Positions 41,740 to 49,339 of a DNA stretch of 64,000 nt are shown here, one piece after another (positions within the stretch are counted from its first letter, which is position 1; each line of letters opens with the position of its first letter). The position numbers and the translations under genes are program-made. Location of the stretch: the NCBI GenBank assembly GCA_020635675.1, contig JACJZJ010000001.1:744001-808000 (forward strand), read 5' to 3'. Source of the stretch: Flavobacteriales bacterium (lineage in GTDB: Bacteria > Bacteroidota > Bacteroidia > Flavobacteriales_F > PHOS-HE28). Under the pieces are notes generated by a model. It saw only the letters and a program-made list of their open reading frames with translations, was not told the origin of the DNA and made no database searches.

Positions 41740-42978
41740 TCAGGTCCAGCGCCGGTCGAGCAGCTCCGAGTACATGCGCACGGTGTCGTCGACCAGCCGG
41801 GTGTAGTGGTAGCGCGCACGGACATGGTCCCACCCGCCGGAGCCCAGGCGTTGGCGCAATTCTGCATCGTCCACCAGGCGTTGCAGGTGCTCCGTCATGC
41901 GCGCCTCCTCCTCTGCCGAGCACAGCAGGGCGGTCCCGCCAGGCACCACGACGTTCTCGATACCGCCCACATCCGTGGAAACAATGGGGCGTTCGGCCGC
42001 CTGGGCCTCGATCAGGCTGACGGGCGTGCCTTCGTTCAGGCTGGTCAACATCACGATGTCGAGGCCCGCATTGACGATGTCGACCTCACGGATCCAACTC
42101 GTGAACGTGAGCGTGGCCGGCTGCACGACGGGTTTCCCGTTCACCCCGTGGCCAAAGCCGTGGCCGTTGAAAACAGGGCCGGAGACCATCGAGATCCCGA
42201 GTTCCCGTGCACGTTGCTCCAGCCGGTCGCGTTCCTCACCATCACCAATGATGAACCCACGCACCCGGCGGCGGCTTTTGGTTCGAACCGCGCCCAGGAC
42301 ACGGAGGAAGAGGTCATGGTTCTTGATGGGTACAAGGCGGCCGATGATCCCAACTGCGATCTCGTCCGGTCCGATGCCGTAGACCCGGCGGAACAAGGCC
42401 CTCTTGGCGGCCATGTCCTCGCGGAACCGGCTGAGATCGAAGCCCAGTGGGATCACGCTCACCTTGTCCGCAGTGGTGATCCGGTGCTCGTCGACCAGCT
42501 CGTGCTTCTGTTTCTCGCTGATAGCCACGATCCGGTCGCTCCTTCGGGCGAGGTACCGTTCGATGTTCTTGTACAGATTGGTCCGCAACTGCCCGAAATA
42601 GCTGTGGAAAACGTGTCCATGAAAGGTGTGGACGATGGAACGTACGCCCATTTCCATCGCTGCCATGCGGCCCACGGCACCGGCCTTACTGGCATGCGTA
42701 TGCACGATGTCCGGCTTGAAATCCCGTATCAGTCGCTTGATCCGCCGGTAGGCCGATCGATCGCGCCAAGGGGCGATGTCCCGCCGCATTTCGGGCAGGA
42801 TCAGCGGATCCACGCCAAGCTGGTCAAGGATGTGCCGACTACCTTCCTCGTTGGCGTCCCACATACCCCCCACCAGCAGGGTCTCATAGTCGGAGGGCAG
42901 GTATCGCGTGAGGTAGGCGGCGTTGTGCGTCGGGCCTCCGAGGTTGAAACGATTGATGATGCGAAGGACCTTGGGCAT
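41740..42978 (-). CDS. Glycosyltransferase family 4
   Basis: The 412-residue GT-B enzyme has the N-terminal acceptor loop (INRFNLGGPTHNAAYLTRYL), an HTHASKAGAVGRMAA segment, VAIGIIGRLVPIKNHDLFL-type nucleotide-sugar domain start (VGIIGRLVPIKNHDLFL), and the C-terminal E-x7-E motif region NEGTPVSLIEAQAAERPIV. The family retains anomeric configuration and usually uses nucleotide sugars. Gene context (wza, wzc, wecA-like, rfbC) suggests it adds a sugar to the lipid-linked repeat unit of the surface polysaccharide; the sugar cannot be told. Confidence 0.93.
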   Translation of the reverse strand: MPKVLRIINRFNLGGPTHNAAYLTRYLPSDYETLLVGGMWDANEEGSRHILDQLGVDPLILPEMRRDIAPWRDRSAYRRIKRLIRDFKPDIVHTHASKAGAVGRMAAMEMGVRSIVHTFHGHVFHSYFGQLRTNLYKNIERYLARRSDRIVAISEKQKHELVDEHRITTADKVSVIPLGFDLSRFREDMAAKRALFRRVYGIGPDEIAVGIIGRLVPIKNHDLFLRVLGAVRTKSRRRVRGFIIGDGEERDRLEQRARELGISMVSGPVFNGHGFGHGVNGKPVVQPATLTFTSWIREVDIVNAGLDIVMLTSLNEGTPVSLIEAQAAERPIVSTDVGGIENVVVPGGTALLCSAEEEARMTEHLQRLVDDAELRQRLGSGGWDHVRARYHYTRLVDDTVRMYSELLDRRWT

Positions 42979-42993
42979 GTCAGAGCGGCCGGG

Positions 42994-43001
42994 CTAAATT
43001 A
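42994..43001 (-). promoter_or_regulatory. Possible -7 box for the GT4 gene
   Basis: The minus strand reads TAATTTAG, one change from TAnnTTTG, 15 nt before the ATG. The rest of the 120-bp gap 42979-43098 holds nothing I recognise. Confidence 0.3.
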
Positions 43002-43098
43002 CCGCGCATCGCCGACGGTCACACGGTCCATCGATCCGTGGCCGCCCAGCACAGGATAGACGATGCAGGTCCCCGAGGTTGCCTGGTCCGGAGATGGA

Positions 43099-43869
43099 TC
43101 ATGACCGCACGTGCGCCCGCACGAGCAGGTCCGAGCTCAGCCAGCGTTTGAGTGCGGAGGCCCGCCAGCGGTCCAAATGTCGGGCCAGGGGAATGGCCAG
43201 GTCGGGTAGCAGGGACCCGAAGGGGAATATCGTGTGATTATGCATATCCACCTCATCCACGACAAGGTGCGGCCCGAGCAGAGCGATCACTTCACGGCGG
43301 GTGTATGTACGGAGCCGAAGGCCCGAGGCCAGCACCCGGTCCTTGCGTCCCAGCAGACGGGCCGGCATTCGGAAGATGGCCCGCATCCAAGTGTCGAGGC
43401 CATGCTTGTTGGAGAACGTGATCACGACGCGTCCGCCGGGTTTCAGGCTCTCCTCCATGAACGCCAAGTTCCTTGCCAGTTCCAGTCCCGATAAATACGT
43501 GGTGACACCCAGCATGAAGATGACATCGAATCGACGGACGGGCAGGTCATGGTCGTACGCGTTCCCCAGAAAGGTGCGTTCCCCTGGCACGCTGCTCTGC
43601 TCCAACATGCCGGCGCTGACATCGGTGGCATGGAAGCGGACCGACGGCCATTGTGCGACGACACGGTCGTACAGGTTCCCGGTGCCGCTGCCGATATCCA
43701 GCACATCTTTTTCGGAGAGGTCCAGACCCTTCAGTGCCTTCTCCAGCCGCTCATTGAAATAATAGCGGTGAAAGGGACTTTGATGGCTGTATTTCTCCCG
43801 ATAGGTGCTGCTGACCGCATCGAAGAAATGCGCCGCGCTCTTGGTCGTATCATTTATGTCCGTGTCCAC
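43099..43869 (-). CDS. Class I SAM-dependent methyltransferase
   Basis: The 256-residue protein has the SAM-binding motif DVLDIGSGTGNLYDRV, then FHATDVSAGMLEQ, DVIFMLGVTTYLSG and the post-motif LKPGGRVVITFSN. The C-terminal third is basic and hydrophobic (FPFGSLLPDLAIPLARHLDR) and may contact membranes or a lipid-linked substrate. The start codon is GTG. The gene lies upstream of the glycan genes in the same direction and may modify a sugar or lipid; its substrate is unknown. Confidence 0.88.
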   Translation of the reverse strand: MDTDINDTTKSAAHFFDAVSSTYREKYSHQSPFHRYYFNERLEKALKGLDLSEKDVLDIGSGTGNLYDRVVAQWPSVRFHATDVSAGMLEQSSVPGERTFLGNAYDHDLPVRRFDVIFMLGVTTYLSGLELARNLAFMEESLKPGGRVVITFSNKHGLDTWMRAIFRMPARLLGRKDRVLASGLRLRTYTRREVIALLGPHLVVDEVDMHNHTIFPFGSLLPDLAIPLARHLDRWRASALKRWLSSDLLVRAHVRS

Positions 43870-43937
43870 GGTTCAGCGGGGATCAATGGTCCGTTTCCCC
43901 GGACAGCACGACCGTCGGCCATCGCTCCCGTTGCGTC

Positions 43938-45326
43938 CTACAAGTGGATCACCTCGCCATAGGCCTGGGCCGCGGCCTCCATGATGGCCTCGCTCATCGT
44001 GGGGTGTGGGTGTACGGTCTTGATGATCTCGTGACCGGTGGTCTCCAGCTTGCGGATGCTCACGGCCTCGGCGATCATCTCCGTCACGTTCAGACCGATC
44101 ATGTGCGCGCCCAGCAGCTCGCCGTACTTGGCGTCGAAGATCAGCTTCACGAAGCCGTCCGTGTTGCCCGCCGCCTTGGCCTTGCCGCTGGCGCTGTAGG
44201 GGAACTTGCCCACCTTGATCTCCAGGCCCTTCTCCTTGCACTGCTTCTCGGTGTAGCCCACGCTGGCCACCTCGGGCGAGCAATAGGTGCAACCCGGGAT
44301 GTTGTTGTAGTCCAGGGGCTGCGGGTCCTGTCCGGCGATCTTCTCCACGCAGATGATGCCCTCCGCGCTGGCCACGTGCGCGAGCGCCTGACCCGGCGTG
44401 CAATCGCCAATGGCATAGTAGCCGGGGATGTTCGTGGCGTACATGGCGTTCACCACGATCCTGCCCTTGTCGGTGGCGATCCCCACCTCCTCCAGCCCGA
44501 TCTTTTCCAGGTTGGCCACGATGCCCACCGCGCTGAGCACGATGTCGCATTCGATGGTCTGCTCGCCCTTTGGGGTCTTCACAGTGACCTTGCAGCTCTT
44601 GCCCTTGGTATCCACCTTGGTCACTTCACTCCCCGTCATCACCTCGATGCCCTGCTTCTTGAAGCTCTTCTCCAGCTGTTTGCTCACCTCCTCGTCCTCC
44701 ACGGGCACGATGTTCGGCATGAACTCCACGAGCGTCACTTTGGTGCCGATGGCATTGTAGAAGTACGCGAACTCGCTGCCGATGGCACCGCTGCCCACCA
44801 CCACCATGCTCTTGGGTTGGTCAGGCAGCACCATCGCCTCGCGGTAACCGATGATCTTCTTGCCGTCCTGCTTCAGCGCGGGGAGTTCGCGGCTCCGGGC
44901 ACCGGTGGCGATGATGATGTGCTTGGCCTCCAGCGTCTGCTTCTTGCCCTTGTCGTCGGTCACTTCCAACTTCTTCCCCGGCAGCAGCTTGCCGGTACCC
45001 ATCACCACATCGATCTTGTTCTTCTTCATGAGGAAGGCGATGCCCTTGCTGTTGCTGTCGGCCACCTCACGGCTGCGCTTCACCATGCCGCCGAAGTCGG
45101 CCTTGGGCTCGCCCACGGAAATGCCATAGTCCTTTGCGTGCCTGATGTACTCGAACACGTTCGCGCTCTTCAACAGGGCCTTGGTGGGGATGCAGCCCCA
45201 GTTCAGGCAGATGCCGCCCAGGCTCTCGCGTTCCACAATGGCGGTCTTCAGGCCGAGTTGGCTGGCGCGGATGGCGGCCACGTAGCCGCCCGGGCCGCTG
45301 CCAAGTACGATGACGTCGTAGCTCAT
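43938..45326 (-). CDS. lpdA: Dihydrolipoyl dehydrogenase (E3)
   Basis: The 462-residue flavoprotein reoxidises dihydrolipoamide in 2-oxoacid dehydrogenase complexes. It shows the FAD motif VLGSGPGGYVAAIRA, redox-active cysteines 40 and 45 in GGICLNWGCIPTKAL, the NAD motif VVVGSGAIGSEFAYFY, the second FAD motif YAIGDCTPGQALAH, and the C-terminal base in HPHPTMSEAIMEAA. It stands alone here, with no E1 or E2 gene. Codon third positions are strongly C/G-biased, and the opposite strand therefore stays open for 503 codons, which I treat as an artefact. Confidence 0.97.
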   Translation of the reverse strand: MSYDVIVLGSGPGGYVAAIRASQLGLKTAIVERESLGGICLNWGCIPTKALLKSANVFEYIRHAKDYGISVGEPKADFGGMVKRSREVADSNSKGIAFLMKKNKIDVVMGTGKLLPGKKLEVTDDKGKKQTLEAKHIIIATGARSRELPALKQDGKKIIGYREAMVLPDQPKSMVVVGSGAIGSEFAYFYNAIGTKVTLVEFMPNIVPVEDEEVSKQLEKSFKKQGIEVMTGSEVTKVDTKGKSCKVTVKTPKGEQTIECDIVLSAVGIVANLEKIGLEEVGIATDKGRIVVNAMYATNIPGYYAIGDCTPGQALAHVASAEGIICVEKIAGQDPQPLDYNNIPGCTYCSPEVASVGYTEKQCKEKGLEIKVGKFPYSASGKAKAAGNTDGFVKLIFDAKYGELLGAHMIGLNVTEMIAEAVSIRKLETTGHEIIKTVHPHPTMSEAIMEAAAQAYGEVIHL

Positions 45327-45355
45327 CGGATGGATCAGGTGGTTTGGATGGGCTG

Positions 45356-45363
45356 CGAAATTA
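45356..45363 (-). promoter_or_regulatory. Candidate -7 promoter box for lpdA
   Basis: The minus strand reads TAATTTCG, one change from TAnnTTTG, 29 nt before the ATG. Confidence 0.4.
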
Positions 45364-45420
45364 GCACTTCGTCCATGGGTCACCCCGTTCTCCCGGCCCC
45401 GGGGGATGTGCAACGACAGC

Positions 45421-45428
45421 TACCTTCG
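45421..45428 (+). promoter_or_regulatory. Candidate -7 promoter box for the first small membrane protein
   Basis: TACCTTCG lies 23 nt before the ATG at 45452. Confidence 0.4.
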
Positions 45429-45451
45429 GCGCGGACCAACCGACCACGCAC

Positions 45452-45949
45452 ATGACCACCGGGTTCCCCTCCTCCGACGAGAACGTCAATGGCAAACGAC
45501 CGGACATGATCACAGGCCTTGGCGTCCTGAGCTTCGTGAACATCGGCCTTTTCCTGATCGTCTATCTGCTGGGTCTTTTTGCCATGATGGGCATGCGTTC
45601 GATGCCGGAGGAGCAGTTCATTTCCACGGTCCAGGACAGCATGGCCCGATTCAACGACATGTTCCCGGAGGAGACCATGTCACAGGTGGATGAGGTCATG
45701 CACATCATCTATTCCAGTGGTGTGCTCCTGATGGGCCTCTACCTGTTGCGGACCATTGTGCGGCTGGTCGGGGTAGTGGGTATGTGGCGGGGTCGGAAAC
45801 AGGGGTTCGCGACCTATGCCATAGCGCAGGTCGGCGGTATTTTCCTGCCCCATCTCGTCCTGCCGCTGAAATACATGGGCCTGTTCGGTCCTTTGCTCGC
45901 GCTGGCCATGGTGGTGTTGTACGGTACACAACGCAAGCACCTGCACTGA
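45452..45949 (+). CDS. Four-helix membrane protein of unknown function
   Basis: The 165-residue protein has predicted membrane segments near residues 22-48 (LSFVNIGLFLIVYLLGLFAM), 86-108, 118-132 and 140-156. A soluble, Met- and acid-rich loop lies between the first two. Its ending LYGTQRKHLH and the motif GVVGMWRGRKQGFATYAIAQ match the arrangement of the next gene product (GVWHMWNLRRSGFWYYLLAA, LYAVNLKHMH). The two look like distant paralogues. I cannot assign a function. Confidence 0.8.
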   Translation: MTTGFPSSDENVNGKRPDMITGLGVLSFVNIGLFLIVYLLGLFAMMGMRSMPEEQFISTVQDSMARFNDMFPEETMSQVDEVMHIIYSSGVLLMGLYLLRTIVRLVGVVGMWRGRKQGFATYAIAQVGGIFLPHLVLPLKYMGLFGPLLALAMVVLYGTQRKHLH

Positions 45950-46030
45950 GCATCACATCCTGTGACGGTTCCGATGGAGCGGTATGCCGTGGCAGACCGG
46001 TCGTCGTCCCGCACGTGACCCCTTATCCGC

Positions 46031-46038
46031 TATTTTCG
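46031..46038 (+). promoter_or_regulatory. Candidate -7 promoter box for the second small membrane protein
   Basis: TATTTTCG lies 22 nt before the ATG at 46061, the same spacing as for the neighbouring paralogue. Confidence 0.4.
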
Positions 46039-46060
46039 TGTCGGACGGACCACCATCACC

Positions 46061-46570
46061 ATGACCGACATCACCATGCCGCACGGGAGGGCCCAGCAAA
46101 GGCCGACGTTGCTCACGATCATCTGCGTTCTCAGCGCCATTGCCGGGCTGTGGGGCCTTTGGGGTGGAGTGCAGAACGCGTTCACCGGGAAGGCGGACCG
46201 CGAGCTTGCCGAGGCGGAGGCCAAAATGGAGGAGGTACGTGGCCAACTGCAAGGGCAACCGGGTGGGGCGTTCGCGGAAAGGATGATGGATTCCGCCATG
46301 GAACTTGCCCGGAAGGCCGCAGAGAACGCGAAGCCGATGGGATATGCGAGCATCGCGCTCGCCCTGCTCAGCCTCTTCGGCGTGTGGCACATGTGGAACC
46401 TACGGCGGTCCGGTTTCTGGTACTACCTGCTCGCCGCGATCGGCAGCCTGCTGGTGCCGGTGGTCTTTCTGGGCGGCGGCTTGATGACCGTGCTGAGCGT
46501 CGGGTTCTTCGGCCTGATCACGATCGTGTTCGTCATACTCTACGCGGTCAACTTGAAGCACATGCACTGA
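46061..46570 (+). CDS. Four-helix membrane protein, paralogue of the preceding gene
   Basis: The 169-residue protein has membrane segments near residues 17-36 (LLTIICVLSAIAGLWGLWGG), 95-110, 120-138 and 142-163. A helical, Glu/Ala-rich loop (ADRELAEAEAKMEEVRGQL) lies between the first two. Layout, the W-x-x-x-(R/K) turn before the third segment and the LKHMH ending match the upstream neighbour. Each of the two genes has its own promoter box. No function is assigned. Confidence 0.8.
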   Translation: MTDITMPHGRAQQRPTLLTIICVLSAIAGLWGLWGGVQNAFTGKADRELAEAEAKMEEVRGQLQGQPGGAFAERMMDSAMELARKAAENAKPMGYASIALALLSLFGVWHMWNLRRSGFWYYLLAAIGSLLVPVVFLGGGLMTVLSVGFFGLITIVFVILYAVNLKHMH

Positions 46571-46590
46571 TCCGCGCGTCGGTGCGGTGT

Positions 46591-46971
46591 TCAGGTCCGA
46601 ATGGCGATACCACTGATCTCCACGTTCACATCGCGGGGCAGACCCTTTACGGCGACGGCTTCGCGGGCGGGTGGACCGTCGCTGAAGTAGGAGGCGTATA
46701 CGTCATTGACCGCTGCATAGTGTTCCATGTCGCTGAGGAAGATGGTCATCTTCACAAGGTGCCCATGGTCCAGCCCGGCCGCTCGGAGCAGGGTCCCTAT
46801 ATTTTCCATCACCTGCCTGGTCTCTTCCGCGATGCTCCCCTGGCGCAGTTCACCTGTGGCGGGGTCCAGCGCGATCTGACCGCTGAGGAAAACGAAGCCG
46901 CCGGCCTCCACGGCGGGTGAATAAGGTGCAATGGGCTTCGCCGCGTTGGGAGGGAAGATCGCTTTCTTCAT
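46591..46971 (-). CDS. ridA: RidA family imine/enamine deaminase
   Basis: The 126-residue protein belongs to the YjgF/YER057c/UK114 family, which hydrolyses reactive 2-aminoacrylate-type enamines formed by PLP enzymes. Motifs: PIAPYSPAVEAGGFVFLSGQ, TRQVMENIGTLLRAAGL, VKMTIFLSDMEHYAAVNDVY, and PAREAVAVKGLPRDVNVEIS containing the carboxylate-binding Arg. The length is standard. It converges on the membrane-protein gene, with a 20-bp gap and no clear terminator. Confidence 0.95.
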   Translation of the reverse strand: MKKAIFPPNAAKPIAPYSPAVEAGGFVFLSGQIALDPATGELRQGSIAEETRQVMENIGTLLRAAGLDHGHLVKMTIFLSDMEHYAAVNDVYASYFSDGPPAREAVAVKGLPRDVNVEISGIAIRT

Positions 46972-47095
46972 GGTGTGTACCGATGGGTCGGGGTCAAGGA
47001 CGAAAGGTCATCAAAGTTCTCCTCAGATGGTCCATTCGGCGATCAAGGTGCTACATTCTCCCGGTCCGCCACCGAACCGCAACGTGCAACCCGAC

Positions 47096-47103
47096 TAGCT
47101 TTG
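47096..47103 (+). promoter_or_regulatory. Candidate -7 promoter box for surE
   Basis: TAGCTTTG is an exact TAnnTTTG match, 7 nt before the ATG. Confidence 0.5.
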
Positions 47104-47110
47104 CGGTCCC

Positions 47111-47890
47111 ATGGCCGATCGCCCGCTCATCCTGGTGACCAACGACGATGGCATCTTCGCACCGGGCATCCGTGCGCTGGTGGAGGAGATGGTGCCGTTC
47201 GGCCGCGTGCTCGTCGTGGCGCCGGACAAACCGCAGAGCGCCATGGGGCATGCGATCACCATCCATCATTTCCTTCGTCTCGCTCCGGTGGGGTTGATGC
47301 CCGATGTGGAATCCTGGAGCTGCAGTGGGACACCTGTGGATTGCGTAAAGCTGGCGATCTACAAGTTGCTCCAAGGTAGCAAGCCCGACCTGCTGGTCAG
47401 CGGGATCAATCACGGTGCGAACATCAGCATCAATGTGTTGTACAGCGGGACCATGAGCGCTGCGGTGGAGGGGGCCATGGAAGGCATCCCTTCCATCGGA
47501 TTCAGCCTGATGGACCACAGCATCGAGGCCGACTTCGGCCATGTACGGTCCGTTGTACGTTCCCTGGTGGGAGATGCGTTGAAGCATGGGATGAAGGAAG
47601 GATACTGTCTGAACGTGAACGTGCCCAGGGCCGAGTTCGGTCCGTTGAAGGGAATTCGGGTATGCCGCCAGGCCAAGGCCAATTGGGAGGACGAGTTCGA
47701 GACCCGCAGGGACCCCACCGGCAAGGAGTACTTCTGGCTCAAGGGTGAATTCCGCAGCGAGGACGATGGCGAGGATACCGATGTGTGGGCCGTGCACAAT
47801 GGCTACGTGAGCGTCGTGCCCACGCAATACGATATGACCGCCCGCCAGGGTATCGCAGACCTGAAGGATTGGGACCATGCGCTCGAATGA
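47111..47890 (+). CDS. surE: 5'/3'-nucleotidase SurE
   Basis: The 259-residue phosphatase removes phosphate from nucleoside monophosphates. It has the metal-binding start ILVTNDDGIFAPGIRAL (Asp-Asp), the APDKPQSAMGHAIT loop, SCSGTPVDCVKLAIYKLL and LLVSGINHGANISINVLYSG (Asn ligand). The length matches Bacteroidota SurE. It begins a plus-strand unit: the next small membrane gene overlaps its end by 14 bp, and lpxB follows. Confidence 0.96.
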   Translation: MADRPLILVTNDDGIFAPGIRALVEEMVPFGRVLVVAPDKPQSAMGHAITIHHFLRLAPVGLMPDVESWSCSGTPVDCVKLAIYKLLQGSKPDLLVSGINHGANISINVLYSGTMSAAVEGAMEGIPSIGFSLMDHSIEADFGHVRSVVRSLVGDALKHGMKEGYCLNVNVPRAEFGPLKGIRVCRQAKANWEDEFETRRDPTGKEYFWLKGEFRSEDDGEDTDVWAVHNGYVSVVPTQYDMTARQGIADLKDWDHALE

Positions 47891-48176
47891 GCAAGGGCTT
47901 GGCCTGGTGGCCGGCTTGCTGGCACCGGTGCTGGGCTTTTTCCTCTACGGTTGGATCTACACCGGCCTCATCCGTCCATTCCTGGACATGGACTTCTACA
48001 TCCATGACCTTTTTCTGGGAACTCCACGGTACCGTTCACCGATCCTCTCGTTGTCGCTCATCATGGACCTTCCCCTGTTCTTTCTGTTCGACCGGTTCGG
48101 TAAGAGCCTTGCGATGCGCGGGGTGCTCACGGCGGTGCTCCTTTATGCCGTGGTGATCGTCGCTCTTTGGATCTGA
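47877..48176 (+). CDS. Small membrane protein between surE and lpxB
   Basis: The 99-residue protein has three probable membrane helices (GLVAGLLAPVLGFFLYGWIY; LSLSLIMDLPLFFLFDRF; VLTAVLLYAVVIVALWI) and no recognised domain. It overlaps surE by 14 bp and shares one base with lpxB (TGATG), so all three are translated in coupled fashion. Position suggests an envelope or lipid A related job, which is only inference. Confidence 0.82.
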   Translation: MRSNEQGLGLVAGLLAPVLGFFLYGWIYTGLIRPFLDMDFYIHDLFLGTPRYRSPILSLSLIMDLPLFFLFDRFGKSLAMRGVLTAVLLYAVVIVALWI

Positions 48177-49297
48177 TGGCCAAGCGCGTTTACATCATCG
48201 CAGGTGAGGCCAGCGGCGACCTGCATGGTGCCAATCTGGTACGTGCCCTGAAGGCGGGACATCCCGAGGTGGAGGTGCGGGCCTGGGGCGGCGACCGGAT
48301 GGCTTCTGCCGGTGCGGATGTGGTCAAGCACATCCGTGATCTGGCCTTCATGGGTTTTTCCGAGGTGGTCCTGAACCTGCGGACCATCCTGGGCAACATC
48401 GACCGGTGTGAGAGGGACATCGCCACCTGGAGGCCGGATGCCATCGTGCTCATCGACTATCCGGGTTTCAATCTGCGCATCGCCACGTACGCGAAGAAGC
48501 TGGGCATTCCCGTGGTCTACTACATCAGCCCACAGGTATGGGCCTGGAAGAAGGGGAGGGTGAAGCGCATCAGGCGGGATGTGGACCGGATGCTGGTGAT
48601 CCTTCCGTTCGAAAAGGACTGGTACGCGGAACAGGGCATAGAGGTGGAGTTCGTGGGCCATCCCTTGCTGGATGCCATCGCCCAGGAGGGCGAGCGGCCC
48701 CTGGGCCCGTTGCCAGGTGCCGATGGCCGCCCTGTGATCGCCCTGTTGCCGGGTAGTCGGAGGCAGGAGATCGGCAGGATGTTGCCTGTGATGTTGGAGG
48801 CGGTGCGCACCTGCACGGACCATCAGGTCGTGGTGGCCGCCGCTCCTTCCATGCCGGAGGAGGTCTATCGCGATCACATCAACGGAGCGGAGGTTCTCCT
48901 GCTGCACGACCGTACCTACGATATCCTGCGTCACGCACGGGCGGCGCTTGTCACCAGTGGTACGGCCACGCTCGAGACGGCGCTGTTCGGCGTACCCGAA
49001 GTGGTCTGCTATGCCGGTGGCGCGGTCAATGTCTGGCTGGCACGGCGGCTGATCAGGGTGCCCTTCATTTCGCTCGTGAACCTGATCATGGGGCGTGAAG
49101 TGGTGCGCGAGATGATCCAGGACGACCTTCGCGCGGACAGGATCCGGTCGGAATTGGACGTCTTGCTGTCCGACGGGGATCCCCGTGCGCGCATGATCTC
49201 CGACCTTCGTTCGCTCCGCGAGAAGCTGGGTGGCCCGGGCGCGAGCATGCGCGTCGCCGACAGGCTGTGGAAAATTCTTTCGGAGAGGGTCCGATGA
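48176..49297 (+). CDS. lpxB: Lipid-A-disaccharide synthase
   Basis: The 373-residue GT19 enzyme joins UDP-2,3-diacylglucosamine and lipid X to the lipid A disaccharide at the inner membrane. Motifs: YIIAGEASGDLHGANLVRAL, WGGDRMASAGADVVKHI, LAFMGFSEVVLNL, LIDYPGFNLRIA, YYISPQVWAWKKGRVKRI, VGHPLLDA and LLPGSRRQEIGRML, and SGTATLETALFGVPEVVCY. The ATG in TGATG was preferred over a TTG nine bases upstream. It shows that the organism makes lipid A. Confidence 0.96.
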   Translation: MAKRVYIIAGEASGDLHGANLVRALKAGHPEVEVRAWGGDRMASAGADVVKHIRDLAFMGFSEVVLNLRTILGNIDRCERDIATWRPDAIVLIDYPGFNLRIATYAKKLGIPVVYYISPQVWAWKKGRVKRIRRDVDRMLVILPFEKDWYAEQGIEVEFVGHPLLDAIAQEGERPLGPLPGADGRPVIALLPGSRRQEIGRMLPVMLEAVRTCTDHQVVVAAAPSMPEEVYRDHINGAEVLLLHDRTYDILRHARAALVTSGTATLETALFGVPEVVCYAGGAVNVWLARRLIRVPFISLVNLIMGREVVREMIQDDLRADRIRSELDVLLSDGDPRARMISDLRSLREKLGGPGASMRVADRLWKILSERVR

Positions 49298-49314
49298 GGC
49301 CGGTAGGGGGCCGG

Positions 49315-49322
49315 TAGCTTCG
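49315..49322 (+). promoter_or_regulatory. Candidate -7 promoter box for the SpoIID-like gene
   Basis: TAGCTTCG lies 17 nt before the ATG at 49340, in the 42-bp gap after lpxB. Confidence 0.4.
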
Positions 49323-49339
49323 CCCCGCGTTCTCTGCTC

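Noticed and set aside
42979..43098. 120-bp gap checked for a tRNA or small gene
   Set aside because: There is no cloverleaf, no open frame with a start and coding character, and only a weak promoter box next to the GT4 gene.
43889..43904. GTCCG/CGGAC hairpin between the methyltransferase gene and lpdA
   Set aside because: The stem is only 5 bp with no T-tract; it is compatible with chance in GC-rich sequence.
43944..45455. 503-codon plus-strand frame rich in Leu, His and Val
   Set aside because: It is antisense to lpdA, whose motifs are unmistakable.
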